Positions 42,683 through 52,123 are shown, counted from the first letter of the stretch. The stretch is DNA of 64,000 bases from Anaeropeptidivorans aminofermentans (GCF_940670685.1 NZ_OW711693.1:2976001-3040000); one strand, 5' to 3'. Program-made: numbers and translations. The notes: generated from the letters alone by a model not told the origin.

Positions 42683-43825
42683 CTATAGTATATTGGTTAC
42701 GGGCCATATTTCTACTTCGACAGTCATTTCATCAGGAGAATAATTTCTGCTAATATAGCTTATGATTCTCTGTTTTATTGTGTTAAAATGCTCCTCTTTC
42801 AATTCATAAAGTAACGCCATAGCCGATTTTGAACTTATGATCGTATACATATCATTTTTTCTTAGGGAGTTTTTAAGCATTATTTCAATTATGCTGCCGT
42901 CAATGTTTTTATCTTTCTTCGTTTTTAATGTAATCTGGGCGAAGGAATATACCACCTGAGCATCTCTCAATCTTTCGCTTATAAGGTTACTGATCATGGA
43001 TTTCATTTGGTCTTCAGGGTCCAACTTTTCTTCAGAAGCTTTAAAATCAACATTTCCGCAATCCTTTATGATTGCCGTAAGCTCCGCCGGCATCGGTATG
43101 CCGTATGTAGTTTTCATTTTGTCTTCAAGATAGCTGTAATGGCGCACAGCATAATTTATCTGCTGGGTTTTAATAAGAGTGCTTAAAAATATCGTATTAA
43201 TAAGATTATCAAGCTCCTCAAGCTTAAAAAAGCTCTCGCAGATGGATATGATGTCGTCATACTTTTCCATATCCCTCAGTTTTTCCAATATATTGGCTAT
43301 AGCACCGCAGTAAATTTGAAGATAGTAATTTCTCTGGCGGATAGCCATTTTTTCCTGGGGACAATCCTGAAGAAAATGACCGTCATACACTGCTCCAAGT
43401 CTCTTTGTCATGTTTATAAGCTCTTGATAATCTTCAATGCCTTCCGTTTCCTTCGCAAGCTCCACAAGAATATCCGTATCAAATACGATGTCGTCTGACA
43501 CATTAAAAATATAATTTCCTTTAGAGTTTATTATGGATATCTTGTCAGAAAAATCCATATTAAAGGCATTGTCCTTTGAAAAAGCGTTCCGGAGTCTATG
43601 AACATAGGTCTGTAAGACCTTTTTTCTTTCGTTATATTCATTGTCCGGCCATATATCCTCAATAATTTTATCCGGCTTGCAAACATTTGAATGATTAATA
43701 AGAAAATATTGGAGCAGGGACTTTAACTTGGCGGTAAGCTGTTTTTCCTTAAAAATGCTTTTCCCCTCATACATTATGTCCACGTTGTTGAATAATTTGA
43801 CACTTAAGCTACCGTCGTTTTTCAT
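42683..43825 (-). CDS. BTAD/SARP-like transcriptional regulator
   Basis: 380 residues. The first 100 form an OmpR-type winged helix (L-T-A-K-L-K-S-L-L-Q-Y-F-L-I-N, D-I-W-P-D and the V-L-Q-T-Y-V-H-R-L-R recognition helix). A bacterial transcriptional activator domain follows (about 110-260, helical, TPR-like, with Y-D-G-H-F-L). The last 110 residues are not recognised. There is no ATPase domain. The start at 43825 has GGGAGG; the longer reading from 43858 covers it. It is divergent from the small gene at 44061. Confidence 0.8.
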   Translation of the reverse strand: MKNDGSLSVKLFNNVDIMYEGKSIFKEKQLTAKLKSLLQYFLINHSNVCKPDKIIEDIWPDNEYNERKKVLQTYVHRLRNAFSKDNAFNMDFSDKISIINSKGNYIFNVSDDIVFDTDILVELAKETEGIEDYQELINMTKRLGAVYDGHFLQDCPQEKMAIRQRNYYLQIYCGAIANILEKLRDMEKYDDIISICESFFKLEELDNLINTIFLSTLIKTQQINYAVRHYSYLEDKMKTTYGIPMPAELTAIIKDCGNVDFKASEEKLDPEDQMKSMISNLISERLRDAQVVYSFAQITLKTKKDKNIDGSIIEIMLKNSLRKNDMYTIISSKSAMALLYELKEEHFNTIKQRIISYISRNYSPDEMTVEVEIWPVTNIL

Positions 43826-44060
43826 AAGGCGGAATCCTCCCATATTCTTAAAATGCAATCATCAATTTATATATTATAAATCATTTGAAAAGGATTTTAA
43901 ACCGATAAGTTTTAAAATATTCAAATTATTGCCTGATTTCCTTCATTGACATTATTTTCAACAAAATTTGTACTATTTATTGTAAACAATCCACGAAGTA
44001 TTAATATACTAAAAGTACAAGCATTTATTTTTTATGTTCAATAGAAACGAGGTGTAATTT

Positions 44061-44396
44061 ATGAACGAAAAGGACTTGGACCAATATTTTTTTATTGTAA
44101 AGGAAATAAAAACTTTAAATAATGATATAAATGAATTGCTTAAAGAGGAAAGGCCTGAAAGCAAGGAAAATATTGATAGAATAGTAAAGCTTTTAAATGA
44201 TAGACTGGAAGTTATGGTAGATTTAAGAGAAAAAATCGAGAATTACATAAATTCCATTGAGGACGGAGACATCCGCCTTATTATGCGCCTGAGACATATT
44301 TCAAAAATGACTTGGGAAGAAATAGGCGATGAAATTTATATGAGCTCTTCCGGGGTTTTTAAAAAATATAAAAAATTCTTGAAAAAAACTTCTTAA
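44061..44396 (+). CDS. Small sigma-70-region-4-like protein (DUF1492/phage-type)
   Basis: 111 residues. A helical N-terminal part (Lys/Glu-rich, likely coiled) then a helix-turn-helix near 85-108: M-T-W-E-E-I-G-D-E-I-Y-M-S-S-S-G-V-F-K. This matches the phage late-gene regulator class (DUF1492/RinA-like). No other phage genes are nearby, so it may be a leftover or a domesticated regulator. The start has GAGGTGTAA. An AT-rich palindrome follows its stop. Confidence 0.6.
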   Translation: MNEKDLDQYFFIVKEIKTLNNDINELLKEERPESKENIDRIVKLLNDRLEVMVDLREKIENYINSIEDGDIRLIMRLRHISKMTWEEIGDEIYMSSSGVFKKYKKFLKKTS

Positions 44397-44831
44397 AATA
44401 TAATCCTAAAATTTAAAAATTTTTAAATTTTACTTACAGCCAAATGAATAAAACATCCATATATTTCTTTAAACTGCTGAAAATTATAGCATTAAAATTA
44501 TTTATACATAAGACCTAAAGTAATTAGCAAGAAGAATTCTAAAAAACCGGGCTTATCACAAACTAAAAGACCAAGAAGCGGTGACCTATTTAATCTTTCA
44601 AAGAAAAGGAAGAACTAATTCTATTTTAATTTCTATAAAGGCTGTCTTGCTTATGTATAAAATTTAATTAGCTGTACATGCTTGGTTCAGTTTGGACTAG
44701 CAGAAATATTAGAAATTGATGATTAATCCTTTGATTTCGCTTGTAATCCAAGGCTTACGACAAATATATTTATATTTCTAGTAAAGACCTGGAAATATCA
44801 TCATAATTTTCATGCCTTTTCTTATATACAT
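44397..44831. other. Intergenic stretch with one palindrome
   Basis: AAAATTTAAAAA/TTTTTAAATTTT (44408-44431) after the small regulator could act as a weak terminator. The other 400 bp are AT-rich with no feature I can support. Confidence 0.4.
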
Positions 44832-44865
44832 TAAAAAAAGAGCCGCTTTGCGGCTCTTTTTTAAT
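44832..44865. terminator. Terminator of the SleB-family gene
   Basis: TTAAAAAAAGAGCCGC, TTT, GCGGCTCTTTTTTAA. Confidence 0.88.
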
Positions 44866-45703
44866 AATAAAAGTCATGATTTTTAAGTGTAAATGCAAAT
44901 TTTCTGTTGCGGCTTACCCATGTGGACTGGGCGTACCGGGGATTTATGAAAAATAGAGCTCCATCGGCATTCCGTTTTCCTTCAAGAACTTCCACCGCCG
45001 CAAGGAAGCTTGCTGTTGAAGGTTCGTTATAGATGCTTCCGTTTGCCGTAGGTGAAAATTGTATGCCGTTTTTCCTGTCGAATATAACGTTTTTAACCGT
45101 ATCGGGATAAGCCGGTGAAGCTTTTCTGTTTAAGATGACGTTTCCTACGGCTATTTTGGCCTCGTAAGGCTCTCCGTTTGCTTCTGCGTGTATAATCTTT
45201 GCCATCCAGTTAAGGTCCTCTTTGGTATATCCTGAATACTTAGGCAGTATGCCTTTTATTTCCTCAGGGGAAAGCCATGCATTTTTTTCTCTTGAAATGC
45301 TTACAATATTAAATTCATCATTAAAAGAAGAATTAAGGCCTAGAAATGTCTTTATATCCCAAAGATTTATCATTGCTGTAGAGCCGCTTAAATAATAATT
45401 AGGATTGTATTCCTTTGCATTATATACTATTTTTACGCCGTCTGTTTTACTCCAGCGAACCTCGGCTCCGTAATATTCTGCCACATATCTTAAAGGAACA
45501 AAGTATGAACTGCCCTTTTTTTCATATTTTATACTTGTAAGCTTTCTATCAAGAATAATTTTATACTCCGGTCTTGTTAAATCGTCAGCGTATACACTGC
45601 CGCAGAAAACAACGCCGATTAAGGCAATAGATATAATGGCGGATTTTAAATATTTAATATTAATAATATTCATCTCCTTAGATAAAATTTCTATACCTAG
45701 CAT
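44861..45703 (-). CDS. SleB/CwlJ-family cell-wall hydrolase with Cu-amine-oxidase-like N-domain
   Basis: 280 residues. A signal peptide (hydrophobic run I-I-S-I-A-L-I-G-V-V-F, cleaved after V-Y-A), then a copper-amine-oxidase N-like domain (F-V-P-L-R-Y-V-A-E-Y-Y-G-A, about 70-82) and a Hydrolase_2 domain: M-A-K-I-I-H-A-E-A-N-G-E-P-Y (catalytic Glu), V-G-N-V-I-L-N-R and W-V-S-R-N-R-K-F-A. SleB-type enzymes open spore cortex during germination. The start is unsure: ATG 45703 has AGGGGAT, ATG 45673 has a site with no spacing, and an ATT at 45667 has AAGGAG at ideal spacing. Confidence 0.85.
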   Translation of the reverse strand: MLGIEILSKEMNIINIKYLKSAIISIALIGVVFCGSVYADDLTRPEYKIILDRKLTSIKYEKKGSSYFVPLRYVAEYYGAEVRWSKTDGVKIVYNAKEYNPNYYLSGSTAMINLWDIKTFLGLNSSFNDEFNIVSISREKNAWLSPEEIKGILPKYSGYTKEDLNWMAKIIHAEANGEPYEAKIAVGNVILNRKASPAYPDTVKNVIFDRKNGIQFSPTANGSIYNEPSTASFLAAVEVLEGKRNADGALFFINPRYAQSTWVSRNRKFAFTLKNHDFYY

Positions 45704-45785
45704 TTATCCCCTATATAATTGCCTCAGTTCATAATTTTTATACATTTTCTTAACATTTATATGAAAAAAATGGAAATTATTAAAA

Positions 45786-45825
45786 TACAAAAGCCCGAAT
45801 ACCTAGATATTCGGGCTTTTGTATT
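45786..45825. terminator. Terminator of the tmk-rsmI operon
   Basis: ACAAAAGCCCGAATA, loop, TATTCGGGCTTTTGT. Confidence 0.9.
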
Positions 45826-45832
45826 AAATATA

Positions 45833-46678
45833 TTATTTTTTCATAATCCTATTATATATTTCGCTTTTGCTTACCCCTCTGTCTTTTGCCACAAGCTTCA
45901 TGGCTTCTTTTTTATCTATGCCTTGAGCCATGTATTTTTCCATATGCTCTTCTATGGTCATGCTTTCGGCTTCTTCTATTTTCAGGCTGTCAAGGCCTTC
46001 TAAGCCGATGCCTTCCACAATAAGAACAAATTCTCCTCTAGGCTCATTATGGGAAAAATATTCTATAGCCTCATGAATTTTAAGACATAGGATTTCCTCA
46101 TGAAGCTTTGTAAGCTCTCTTACGGTGCTTATTCTTCTATCGTCTCCGATATATTCCCTGAAGAGCTTAAGGGTCTTTAAAAGCCTATGCGGGGCTTCAT
46201 AAAAAACGCTTGTCATATATTCCGTGGCAAGTCTTTCTAAAATCATTTTCTGTTCCTTTTTATCCTTAGGAAGAAAGCCGTAAAATACATATTTGGAAGA
46301 GTCAAGGCCGGAAAGAACCAAAGCCGTTATGACAGCCGTCGGCCCTGGGGCGGCGGTTACCTTAATACCTTCTTCGTGGCAGAGCCTTATTAAATCGCCC
46401 CCGGGGTCGGAAATCCCCGGCATGCCTGCATCAGTTACAAGGGCAATGTTATTGCCTTCTTTCAAAAGCCCTATAAGCTCAGGGCCCTTTTGCTTTATAT
46501 TATGCTCATGATAGCTTATAAGCCTGTTTTTGATGTCGTAATGGTTTAGAAGCTTCAGGGTCTGTCTTGTATCCTCACAGGCGATGAAATCGGCCTCTTT
46601 CAGGGTTTCAAGCTGTCTGAAAGTAATGTCTTTTAAATTTCCTATGGGGGTGCCGCATATATATAAAGTACCGCTCAT
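45833..46678 (-). CDS. rsmI: 16S rRNA (cytidine1402-2'-O)-methyltransferase
   Basis: 281 residues. It adds a 2'-O-methyl group at C1402 of 16S rRNA in the decoding site. Signature blocks: L-Y-I-C-G-T-P-I-G-N-L-K-D-I-T at the start, A-C-E-D-T-R-Q-T, the G-M-P-G-I-S-D-P-G loop, A-A-P-G-P-T-A-V-I and R-E-L-T-K-L-H-E-E. It is the last gene of the tmk block, with GAGGT before the ATG. In Bacillus the same gene is yabC, at the same spot. Confidence 0.96.
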   Translation of the reverse strand: MSGTLYICGTPIGNLKDITFRQLETLKEADFIACEDTRQTLKLLNHYDIKNRLISYHEHNIKQKGPELIGLLKEGNNIALVTDAGMPGISDPGGDLIRLCHEEGIKVTAAPGPTAVITALVLSGLDSSKYVFYGFLPKDKKEQKMILERLATEYMTSVFYEAPHRLLKTLKLFREYIGDDRRISTVRELTKLHEEILCLKIHEAIEYFSHNEPRGEFVLIVEGIGLEGLDSLKIEEAESMTIEEHMEKYMAQGIDKKEAMKLVAKDRGVSKSEIYNRIMKK

Positions 46679-46690
46679 TTTCTACCTCTG

Positions 46691-47437
46691 CTATTCATAG
46701 TATATTTTAATAAGCTCCTCTGTATAGCTTCCGTCCTGATTGTAAATAATTAAAGGCTCTTTTACCTTTACCATAGAGCCGCCGCCTTTTACGGCTTCTA
46801 TCAAGACCATATTCGGCTCTTTATCCTTATAGGGCTGAACAAATTGGATTGTCTTCGGCTCAAGCTTATATACCCTTAAATAATACAGTATATCCGTAAG
46901 CCGGTGGGGCCTATGGACCATAAAAAGCCGGCCTTTAAACTTAAGCACTCTTCCAGAGCCTTTAATAATATCTTCTAAAGTGCATAATATTTCATGGCGG
47001 GCTATGGCTTTGGGGGAAGTATCGTTTATGATTCCGCCTCCGCCGTTCATATAAGGGGGATTTACGGTTACTGCGTCAAAGGAGCCGGCTTTAAAGAGGC
47101 TGTCCATATCCTTAATATCTCCATGGATTACATCTATTTTTTCCGTAAGATTGTTATAGAGAACACTTCTTTTTGCCATGGAAATGCTTTCTTCCTGTAT
47201 TTCAAGGGCGGTAAAATGCTCTGCCTTGGTCTTTGCAGAAAGAAGAATGGGAATGACTCCTGTGCCTGTTCCTAAATCGAGAACCTTGTCTCCTTCATAT
47301 ATCTTAGCAAAACCCGTAAGCAAAACTGCGTCCATGCCAAAACAGAACCGCTTAGGGTTCTGTATGAGCATATATCCGCTTCTGTGAAGATCATCTAATC
47401 TCTCATCTTCGTATAATTCGACTTTGTTTTCATTCAT
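46691..47437 (-). CDS. trmN6: tRNA1(Val) (adenine37-N6)-methyltransferase-like protein (YabB)
   Basis: 248 residues. A Rossmann methyltransferase with motif I V-L-D-L-G-T-G-T-G-V-I-P and the N6-adenine motif N-P-P-Y (V-T-V-N-P-P-Y). N-terminal L-H-R-S-G-Y-M-L-I-Q-N-P-K-R-F-C-F and later H-R-P-H-R-L-T-D-I are typical of YabB/TrmN6. The ATG overlaps the ricT stop (TGATG), so translation is coupled and the start at 47437 is preferred. Confidence 0.9.
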   Translation of the reverse strand: MNENKVELYEDERLDDLHRSGYMLIQNPKRFCFGMDAVLLTGFAKIYEGDKVLDLGTGTGVIPILLSAKTKAEHFTALEIQEESISMAKRSVLYNNLTEKIDVIHGDIKDMDSLFKAGSFDAVTVNPPYMNGGGGIINDTSPKAIARHEILCTLEDIIKGSGRVLKFKGRLFMVHRPHRLTDILYYLRVYKLEPKTIQFVQPYKDKEPNMVLIEAVKGGGSMVKVKEPLIIYNQDGSYTEELIKIYYE

Positions 47438-48309
47438 CAATCTGTCATATCCTCAAGCTCCGGCGGTATGGGTTTATCGTCCTTTTTGGCCTTGTGGCTT
47501 ATTATTTTAATTTCGTCGGCATGATAGAAATTAATCAAGGGAACGTCTTGATCCTTTTTTCTTACGGCGGCCTTTATAATGCCCCTTAATATGGATACGG
47601 CAAGAACCTCGCCTTTTCCGTCGGGGGTATCAATAATATCCCCTTCATTGGGAAGAAGCCTGTTGAGATGCTCATAGGTATCTTCTTCATATTTCAGGCA
47701 GCACATAAGCCTTCCGCAGATGCCGGATATTTTTGTAGGGTTCAAGGACAAATTCTGTTCCTTCGCCATTTTAATTGAAACCGGCTGGAAATCCCCTAAA
47801 AACGTAGCACAGCAAAGGGGCCTTCCGCAGATGCCGATGCCGTTTAGCATTTTTGATTCGTCTCTTACGCCTATTTGCCGAAGCTCTATTCTCATACGGA
47901 ATATAGCGGCAAGGTCCTTCACAAGATCTCTGAAATCCACTCTGCCTTCTGACGTAAAATAAAATATGATTTTATTGCAGTCAAATGTAAGCTCCGTATC
48001 GATAAGCTTCATATCGAGGCCATGTTCCTTTATTTTTTCGGCGCAGATGCCGAAGGCCTCTTTTTCTCTTTCTTTATTCTTTTTATCTTTAAGGGCGTCT
48101 TCTCCTGTGGCTATACGCATAACCTTCTTAAGGGGCGGAACAATATCCTCATCAGGAACAAGCCTGTTTGGTATTTCCACCTTCCCGAATTCGACGCCTC
48201 GTGATGTTTCAACAATTACCTTTGTATCTTTTTCTATATTAAGTCCATCGGGGTCGAAATAATAGATTTTTCCTACCCGTTTGAATCTTATTCCTACTAC
48301 CTCTACCAT
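47437..48309 (-). CDS. ricT: RicT/YaaT (PSP1 domain) regulatory complex protein
   Basis: 290 residues of the PSP1 family. In Bacillus, RicT joins RicA and RicF in an Fe-S complex that aids RNase Y processing and sporulation onset. The cysteine motifs needed for cluster binding are here: I-C-G-R-P-L-C-C-A-T-F-L and G-I-C-G-R-L-M-C-C-L-K-Y (about residues 157-205). It lies between holB and the methyltransferase gene as in Bacillus. The start has AGGGAG. Confidence 0.93.
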   Translation of the reverse strand: MVEVVGIRFKRVGKIYYFDPDGLNIEKDTKVIVETSRGVEFGKVEIPNRLVPDEDIVPPLKKVMRIATGEDALKDKKNKEREKEAFGICAEKIKEHGLDMKLIDTELTFDCNKIIFYFTSEGRVDFRDLVKDLAAIFRMRIELRQIGVRDESKMLNGIGICGRPLCCATFLGDFQPVSIKMAKEQNLSLNPTKISGICGRLMCCLKYEEDTYEHLNRLLPNEGDIIDTPDGKGEVLAVSILRGIIKAAVRKKDQDVPLINFYHADEIKIISHKAKKDDKPIPPELEDMTD

Positions 48310-48354
48310 ATATATCTCCCTCTAGTCACTTAAAGAGGTTCCAAAGCCTTTGGC

Positions 48355-49341
48355 CTACAGGCCTGCAAGCTTCATAAACATGACCTCAATAGTCATCGTA
48401 AAATTAGAATTGTATTTTGTATAAGTTTTTGCCTCTGAAACTGCTTCTATACCGGATAAAAGCATGTTAAGGCTTTTATTTTTGCTGAATCCTGCAATAT
48501 CTTTAAGCTTGTCGGCTTCAAATAGGAAGCCCTCTTTTAATGTTGATTTATATATTAAAGCGTCTCTATACCATAAATACAATATATTAAACGCCTCGTC
48601 TATATTTTCTTTATATTTTTCAAAGGCTTTGGCGCTTTTAAATACGCTTTTGACGCTTTTTTCCTCTAAATTCATTAATATATCAATGATGTCTCTTCTA
48701 AAGCCGTTAAACTCATCGTCTTTTGCAAGCTTCAGAGCTTGTCCTACGGAGCCTGCGCTGTAAGAAGCGCAGACACCTGCAATATTTTTATCTACGCCGT
48801 TTTTTACTAAATAATCTTCAATTTTTTTTCTTCCAATAGGTTTCAGTTTGAAAACAACGCATCTTGAAAGTATGGTTTCAAGGAAGCTTCCCAAATTACT
48901 GGAAATAAGAAAAAAAACACCGTATTCCGGAGGTTCCTCTATGGTTTTAAGCAAAGCGTTCTGTGCCTGAATCGTCATTTTATCCGCTTTATCTATTATA
49001 TATATTTTATATCTATATTTATAGGGTTTTACGGCAATGGTTGAAATTACCTGTTCCCTGATATCGTCAACGCCTATGGAACTTGATTTTACAGGACGGA
49101 CAAAGCACACGTCCGGATTGTTAAAGGCTTCAAAACTTCTGCAGGATATGCAATGTCCGCAGGCGGTCTCTCCCTTTTCTTCACATAAAAGGGTCTTTGC
49201 AAAGCTCATGGCCAAAAGCTTTTTTCCGCTTAAGGCAGGGCCGTCAAAAATATACGAATGGGATATTTTATTAAACTGAATAGATTTTTTTATGCTATTT
49301 TTAATAAAGTCATTTCCTTCAATTTGCTCAAAAGAATACAT
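48355..49341 (-). CDS. holB: DNA polymerase III delta' subunit
   Basis: 328 residues, a clamp-loader subunit. AAA+ features: S-Y-I-F-D-G-P-A-L-S-G-K-K-L-L-A (P-loop-like, degenerate as usual for delta'), the zinc cysteines C-E-E...A-C-G-H-C-I-S-C-R-S-F, and Q-N-A-L-L-K-T-I-E-E-P-P. The C-terminal half is helical. It sits between yaaR and ricT. The start has TAGGAGC. Confidence 0.94.
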   Translation of the reverse strand: MYSFEQIEGNDFIKNSIKKSIQFNKISHSYIFDGPALSGKKLLAMSFAKTLLCEEKGETACGHCISCRSFEAFNNPDVCFVRPVKSSSIGVDDIREQVISTIAVKPYKYRYKIYIIDKADKMTIQAQNALLKTIEEPPEYGVFFLISSNLGSFLETILSRCVVFKLKPIGRKKIEDYLVKNGVDKNIAGVCASYSAGSVGQALKLAKDDEFNGFRRDIIDILMNLEEKSVKSVFKSAKAFEKYKENIDEAFNILYLWYRDALIYKSTLKEGFLFEADKLKDIAGFSKNKSLNMLLSGIEAVSEAKTYTKYNSNFTMTIEVMFMKLAGL

Positions 49342-49350
49342 CGAATGCTC

Positions 49351-49791
49351 CTAAACCATAATATCAAGAAGAAGTCCTTTGATTTGGCCTACCTTATCTA
49401 AAATAGCCAAATGGTCCTTCTCGCTTTTCAAAAGCTCCTGAGCAAGCTCATCAACTTCCTTGTTAATCACGCGAACAATACCAAAAACCCTGTGTCTTCC
49501 CCTTCTGTCGAGATAATTCTCCCGGGAAAACTCATGGCTGTTGGTGACTACTTCATTAATAAAATCCTTTATCAGGCTTCTATACTGCTTCATGTCGTTA
49601 AAGTCCATATGCTTCGATATTTTTTCGCCTTGAAGGCTGATATCGTCAATTAAAGAGGAGAGCCTTGCTGCAAGGCCCTCCTCTCCAAGCTTACTTAAGG
49701 TAAAGCTGAATTCCTCATGAGGAGGCTTTTTCACTTTGCTCTGGACTTCATTTAAATTATTGGCAAGTATTTCCGAAACTCGAAGATCCAT
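49351..49791 (-). CDS. yaaR: YaaR-family protein (DUF327)
   Basis: 146 residues, all-helical, with F-S-F-T-L-S-K-L-G-E-E-G-L, Y-R-S-L-I-K-D-F-I-N-E-V and a closing V-G-Q-I-K-G-L-L-L-D. The role is unknown; the gene is always between darA and holB in Firmicutes. The start at 49791 is favoured: GAGG lies 9 bases upstream, while the longer GTG reading from 49806 starts at that site. Confidence 0.9.
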   Translation of the reverse strand: MDLRVSEILANNLNEVQSKVKKPPHEEFSFTLSKLGEEGLAARLSSLIDDISLQGEKISKHMDFNDMKQYRSLIKDFINEVVTNSHEFSRENYLDRRGRHRVFGIVRVINKEVDELAQELLKSEKDHLAILDKVGQIKGLLLDIMV

Positions 49792-49809
49792 AAGATCATG
49801 CCTCACCTA

Positions 49810-50139
49810 TTAAACTTTTTTAAATTCTTCTACATTCAATACGAAGATTGTAGCTCCCCCTACTGTAACTTCAACAGGGTATGGAACATAGCTTTCCGTA
49901 GCGCTCATATTTGAGGAATTTATAGAGGTTATCTGGCGTCTGCCCTTGCATTTTTTCTCAATAATAGAAACAAGGTCGTCTACCTTCTCATCTTCAACTC
50001 CGCAAATGAGCGTAGTGTTTCCTGCTCTTAAAAAACCGCCTGTACTTGCAAGCTTTGTAACACTGTAGCCTTTTTCATTTAAAATATCCATGATGTGGAA
50101 GGCATCCTCATCGTGAATAATTGCCATAATGAGTTTCAT
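49810..50139 (-). CDS. darA: Cyclic di-AMP receptor DarA (PstA/YaaQ)
   Basis: 109 residues, a PII-like trimeric protein that binds c-di-AMP. Seen: M-K-L-I-M-A-I-I-H-D-E-D, K-L-A-S-T-G-G-F-L-R-A-G-N-T-T-L (the ligand-binding T-loop region) and the closing V-G-G-A-T-I-F-V-L. The length matches the family. It follows tmk on the same strand, with GGAGGAAT before its ATG. Confidence 0.95.
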   Translation of the reverse strand: MKLIMAIIHDEDAFHIMDILNEKGYSVTKLASTGGFLRAGNTTLICGVEDEKVDDLVSIIEKKCKGRRQITSINSSNMSATESYVPYPVEVTVGGATIFVLNVEEFKKV

Positions 50140-50225
50140 AGTAATTCCTCCTTTTTAAGCACCTGGCTTTTGTATTAGAAATAGTGAAAGCTTAGATATA
50201 AATTAAGCTGGGCCTAATTTATTTA

Positions 50226-50852
50226 TCATTTAATTGGCTTTATAAGCTGATTCACTATATCAATGATTGTTTCATGAATTTCTCTTTCCGATGCATCGGC
50301 ATTTATGGGGCGAAACCGCTCTTTATATATATCGGCTGCTTTTTCAAAACCCTCAAACACAAGGCGATGGAATTCAGAATTTTCCTTTTCCAATCTGTCG
50401 AAAACAGTGCCCTTTTTCCTTCTAAAGCCAATTTCCGGAGAAAGCCTCATATAAAAGGTAATATCCGGCCAAAGGCCGCCTATGGCGTAGGAATTGATTT
50501 TTTCGATTGCGTCAAGGCCAAGGCCCCTGCCAAAGGCTTGATAGGCAAAGCTTGAGTCTATATATCTGTCGCATATGACGATTTTACCTTCTGAAAGGGC
50601 AGGCTTTATTACTTGTGAAACAAGCTGAGCCCTTGCCGCCGCATATAAAAGTGCCTCTGTCACGGAAAGCATTTCAGAATTTTCAGGGTCTATGATAATA
50701 GAGCGTATTTTTTCGCCTATGGGCGTTCCCCCCGGCTCTCTCAAAAGCAAAACCGGTATTTCGGATTTAAGTAAATATTCATAAAGAAGCTTTGACTGGG
50801 TGCTTTTACCTGCGCCTTCTCCGCCTTCAAAGGTGATAAATAAGCCTTTCAT
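50226..50852 (-). CDS. tmk: Thymidylate kinase
   Basis: 208 residues. It turns dTMP into dTDP for DNA synthesis. P-loop F-E-G-G-E-G-A-G-K-S-T-Q-S (about residues 7-19), the L-R-E-P-G-G-T dTMP-site block, and D-R-Y-I-D-S-S-x-A-Y-Q. First gene of the conserved block. The start has AAAGAGGG. Confidence 0.96.
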   Translation of the reverse strand: MKGLFITFEGGEGAGKSTQSKLLYEYLLKSEIPVLLLREPGGTPIGEKIRSIIIDPENSEMLSVTEALLYAAARAQLVSQVIKPALSEGKIVICDRYIDSSFAYQAFGRGLGLDAIEKINSYAIGGLWPDITFYMRLSPEIGFRRKKGTVFDRLEKENSEFHRLVFEGFEKAADIYKERFRPINADASEREIHETIIDIVNQLIKPIK

Positions 50853-51194
50853 AATAACCCTCTTTTTATTTATTAAAAAAATGTAATATTATAGCATTCT
50901 ACAATATTACATTTCTATAATTATATTATAACATACGGGTACATATCTGCAAACCTTTATTTGCACGATTATATTATAAGCATCGATTTAGCTCATACAT
51001 TTTTCTTCAAGCAGCGCTTCGTTTTATCCATATTGTATTTAGAAAATTTAAAGCAGGGGCGCTCTTGAACTATCTTATAGCTAACAAGATAGAAACTTAT
51101 TTATTAACTATAGAGAATGCCTATTACAAGCTGACTTTTATATTATTTTTCAAGTTCACTTCATATAAAATATTAATATGCAAAAATCAATATA
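50853..51194. other. Intergenic region with a family G remnant
   Basis: A poorly kept family G copy lies at 50985-51040 (GCTCATACATTT then GTTTTATCCATATT). The promoter for tmk must be here but I cannot fix it. Otherwise AT-rich. Confidence 0.4.
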
Positions 51195-51743
51195 TCATTT
51201 ATTAAAATAATTATTACAGAATCCAATCCATTCCTTCTCATATTTATCAGGCGGCAGCTCTTGCAAATTCCTTATGCTGTAAATATTTCTTTTCATTGCC
51301 TCTTTAACAAAATCATGAATATAAGACGGCCTTTCAATAGTATAAAAAAAGGCCTCTTCGATTCCTTTTTTTATGGCAGCATAAAGCCTGGTATGCCCGT
51401 CGATAACGATAAAGGAGCCTTCTGATTTTACCGCTGGGATTATTACCTGCTCTTTTGACAGAAGCCATTGATTAATGGCATTTAGTTTTTCCGTATTTAC
51501 AAAAAATTGGCTGGGCTGAAGTTTTTCAATTGGTATCAAAGCTAAGGATATGGCTTCAAATGATTGAATCATGCGATTTTCTTCGTCTATAAATTTAGTA
51601 ATATGCCCGGCGAATTCTCTAAATTCATCTATTATTTTATCAAGGCTTCCTTGCCACAAAGTCGAAATCCGTGCAGTATCCATATTTATAATTTCAAAGC
51701 TGCAAGGGGTCTCGTCAATTAAAAATGCACCGTGCTGGTTCAA
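51195..51743 (-). CDS. ParB/Srx-like nuclease-domain protein
   Basis: 182 residues from the TTG at 51743. The middle carries the ParB/sulfiredoxin-type motif I-D-G-H-T-R-L (about residues 113-119) after I-P-I-E-K-L-Q-P-S. The reading frame stays open upstream and continues in a sensible sequence (K-I-R-R-I-N-G-Y-E-H-I-G-F), where only an ATA (51797) lies at good spacing from AGGAAAGAGG. The true protein may therefore be about 200 residues with a rare start. Function unknown; not next to parA or oriC genes. Confidence 0.65.
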   Translation of the reverse strand: MNQHGAFLIDETPCSFEIINMDTARISTLWQGSLDKIIDEFREFAGHITKFIDEENRMIQSFEAISLALIPIEKLQPSQFFVNTEKLNAINQWLLSKEQVIIPAVKSEGSFIVIDGHTRLYAAIKKGIEEAFFYTIERPSYIHDFVKEAMKRNIYSIRNLQELPPDKYEKEWIGFCNNYFNK

Positions 51744-51841
51744 AACATTTTGATTAAAACCGATATGCTCATAGCCGTTAATCCTTCGAATCTTTATTTT
51801 AATCGCCTCTTTCCTTGGAGCTTATTTACAGTATAGACGAG

Positions 51842-51930
51842 ACTCTGCCCATGCATTTCCCTTCATAAAATGGATTGTGCATAAAATTAAGCTGAGTTTG
51901 ATTTTATACAAATTATATCATAAGCACAGG
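51842..51930. repeat. Family G repeat, diverged copy
   Basis: GACTCTGCCCATGCATTTC and GTGCATAAAATTAAG, ending ATTATATCATAA, as in 41836-41925. It lies close to the IS200-type element. Confidence 0.4.
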
Positions 51931-52123
51931 GTTTACTCATCCTTTTCCCACACAAAATATATGAGTGAATAAACTTTAATTAAGCCCTAATCATGACCAC
52001 CCGTGACAACGGGTGGCATGAACAAACCCTGTAAGGGTATGATACTGGCAGAGCCTAAAGGCTCATTGAAGGATTTGCCAACCGCATATTTTTCTCAGGC
52101 TGCCCCTAAAGGGGCGGCCTTAT

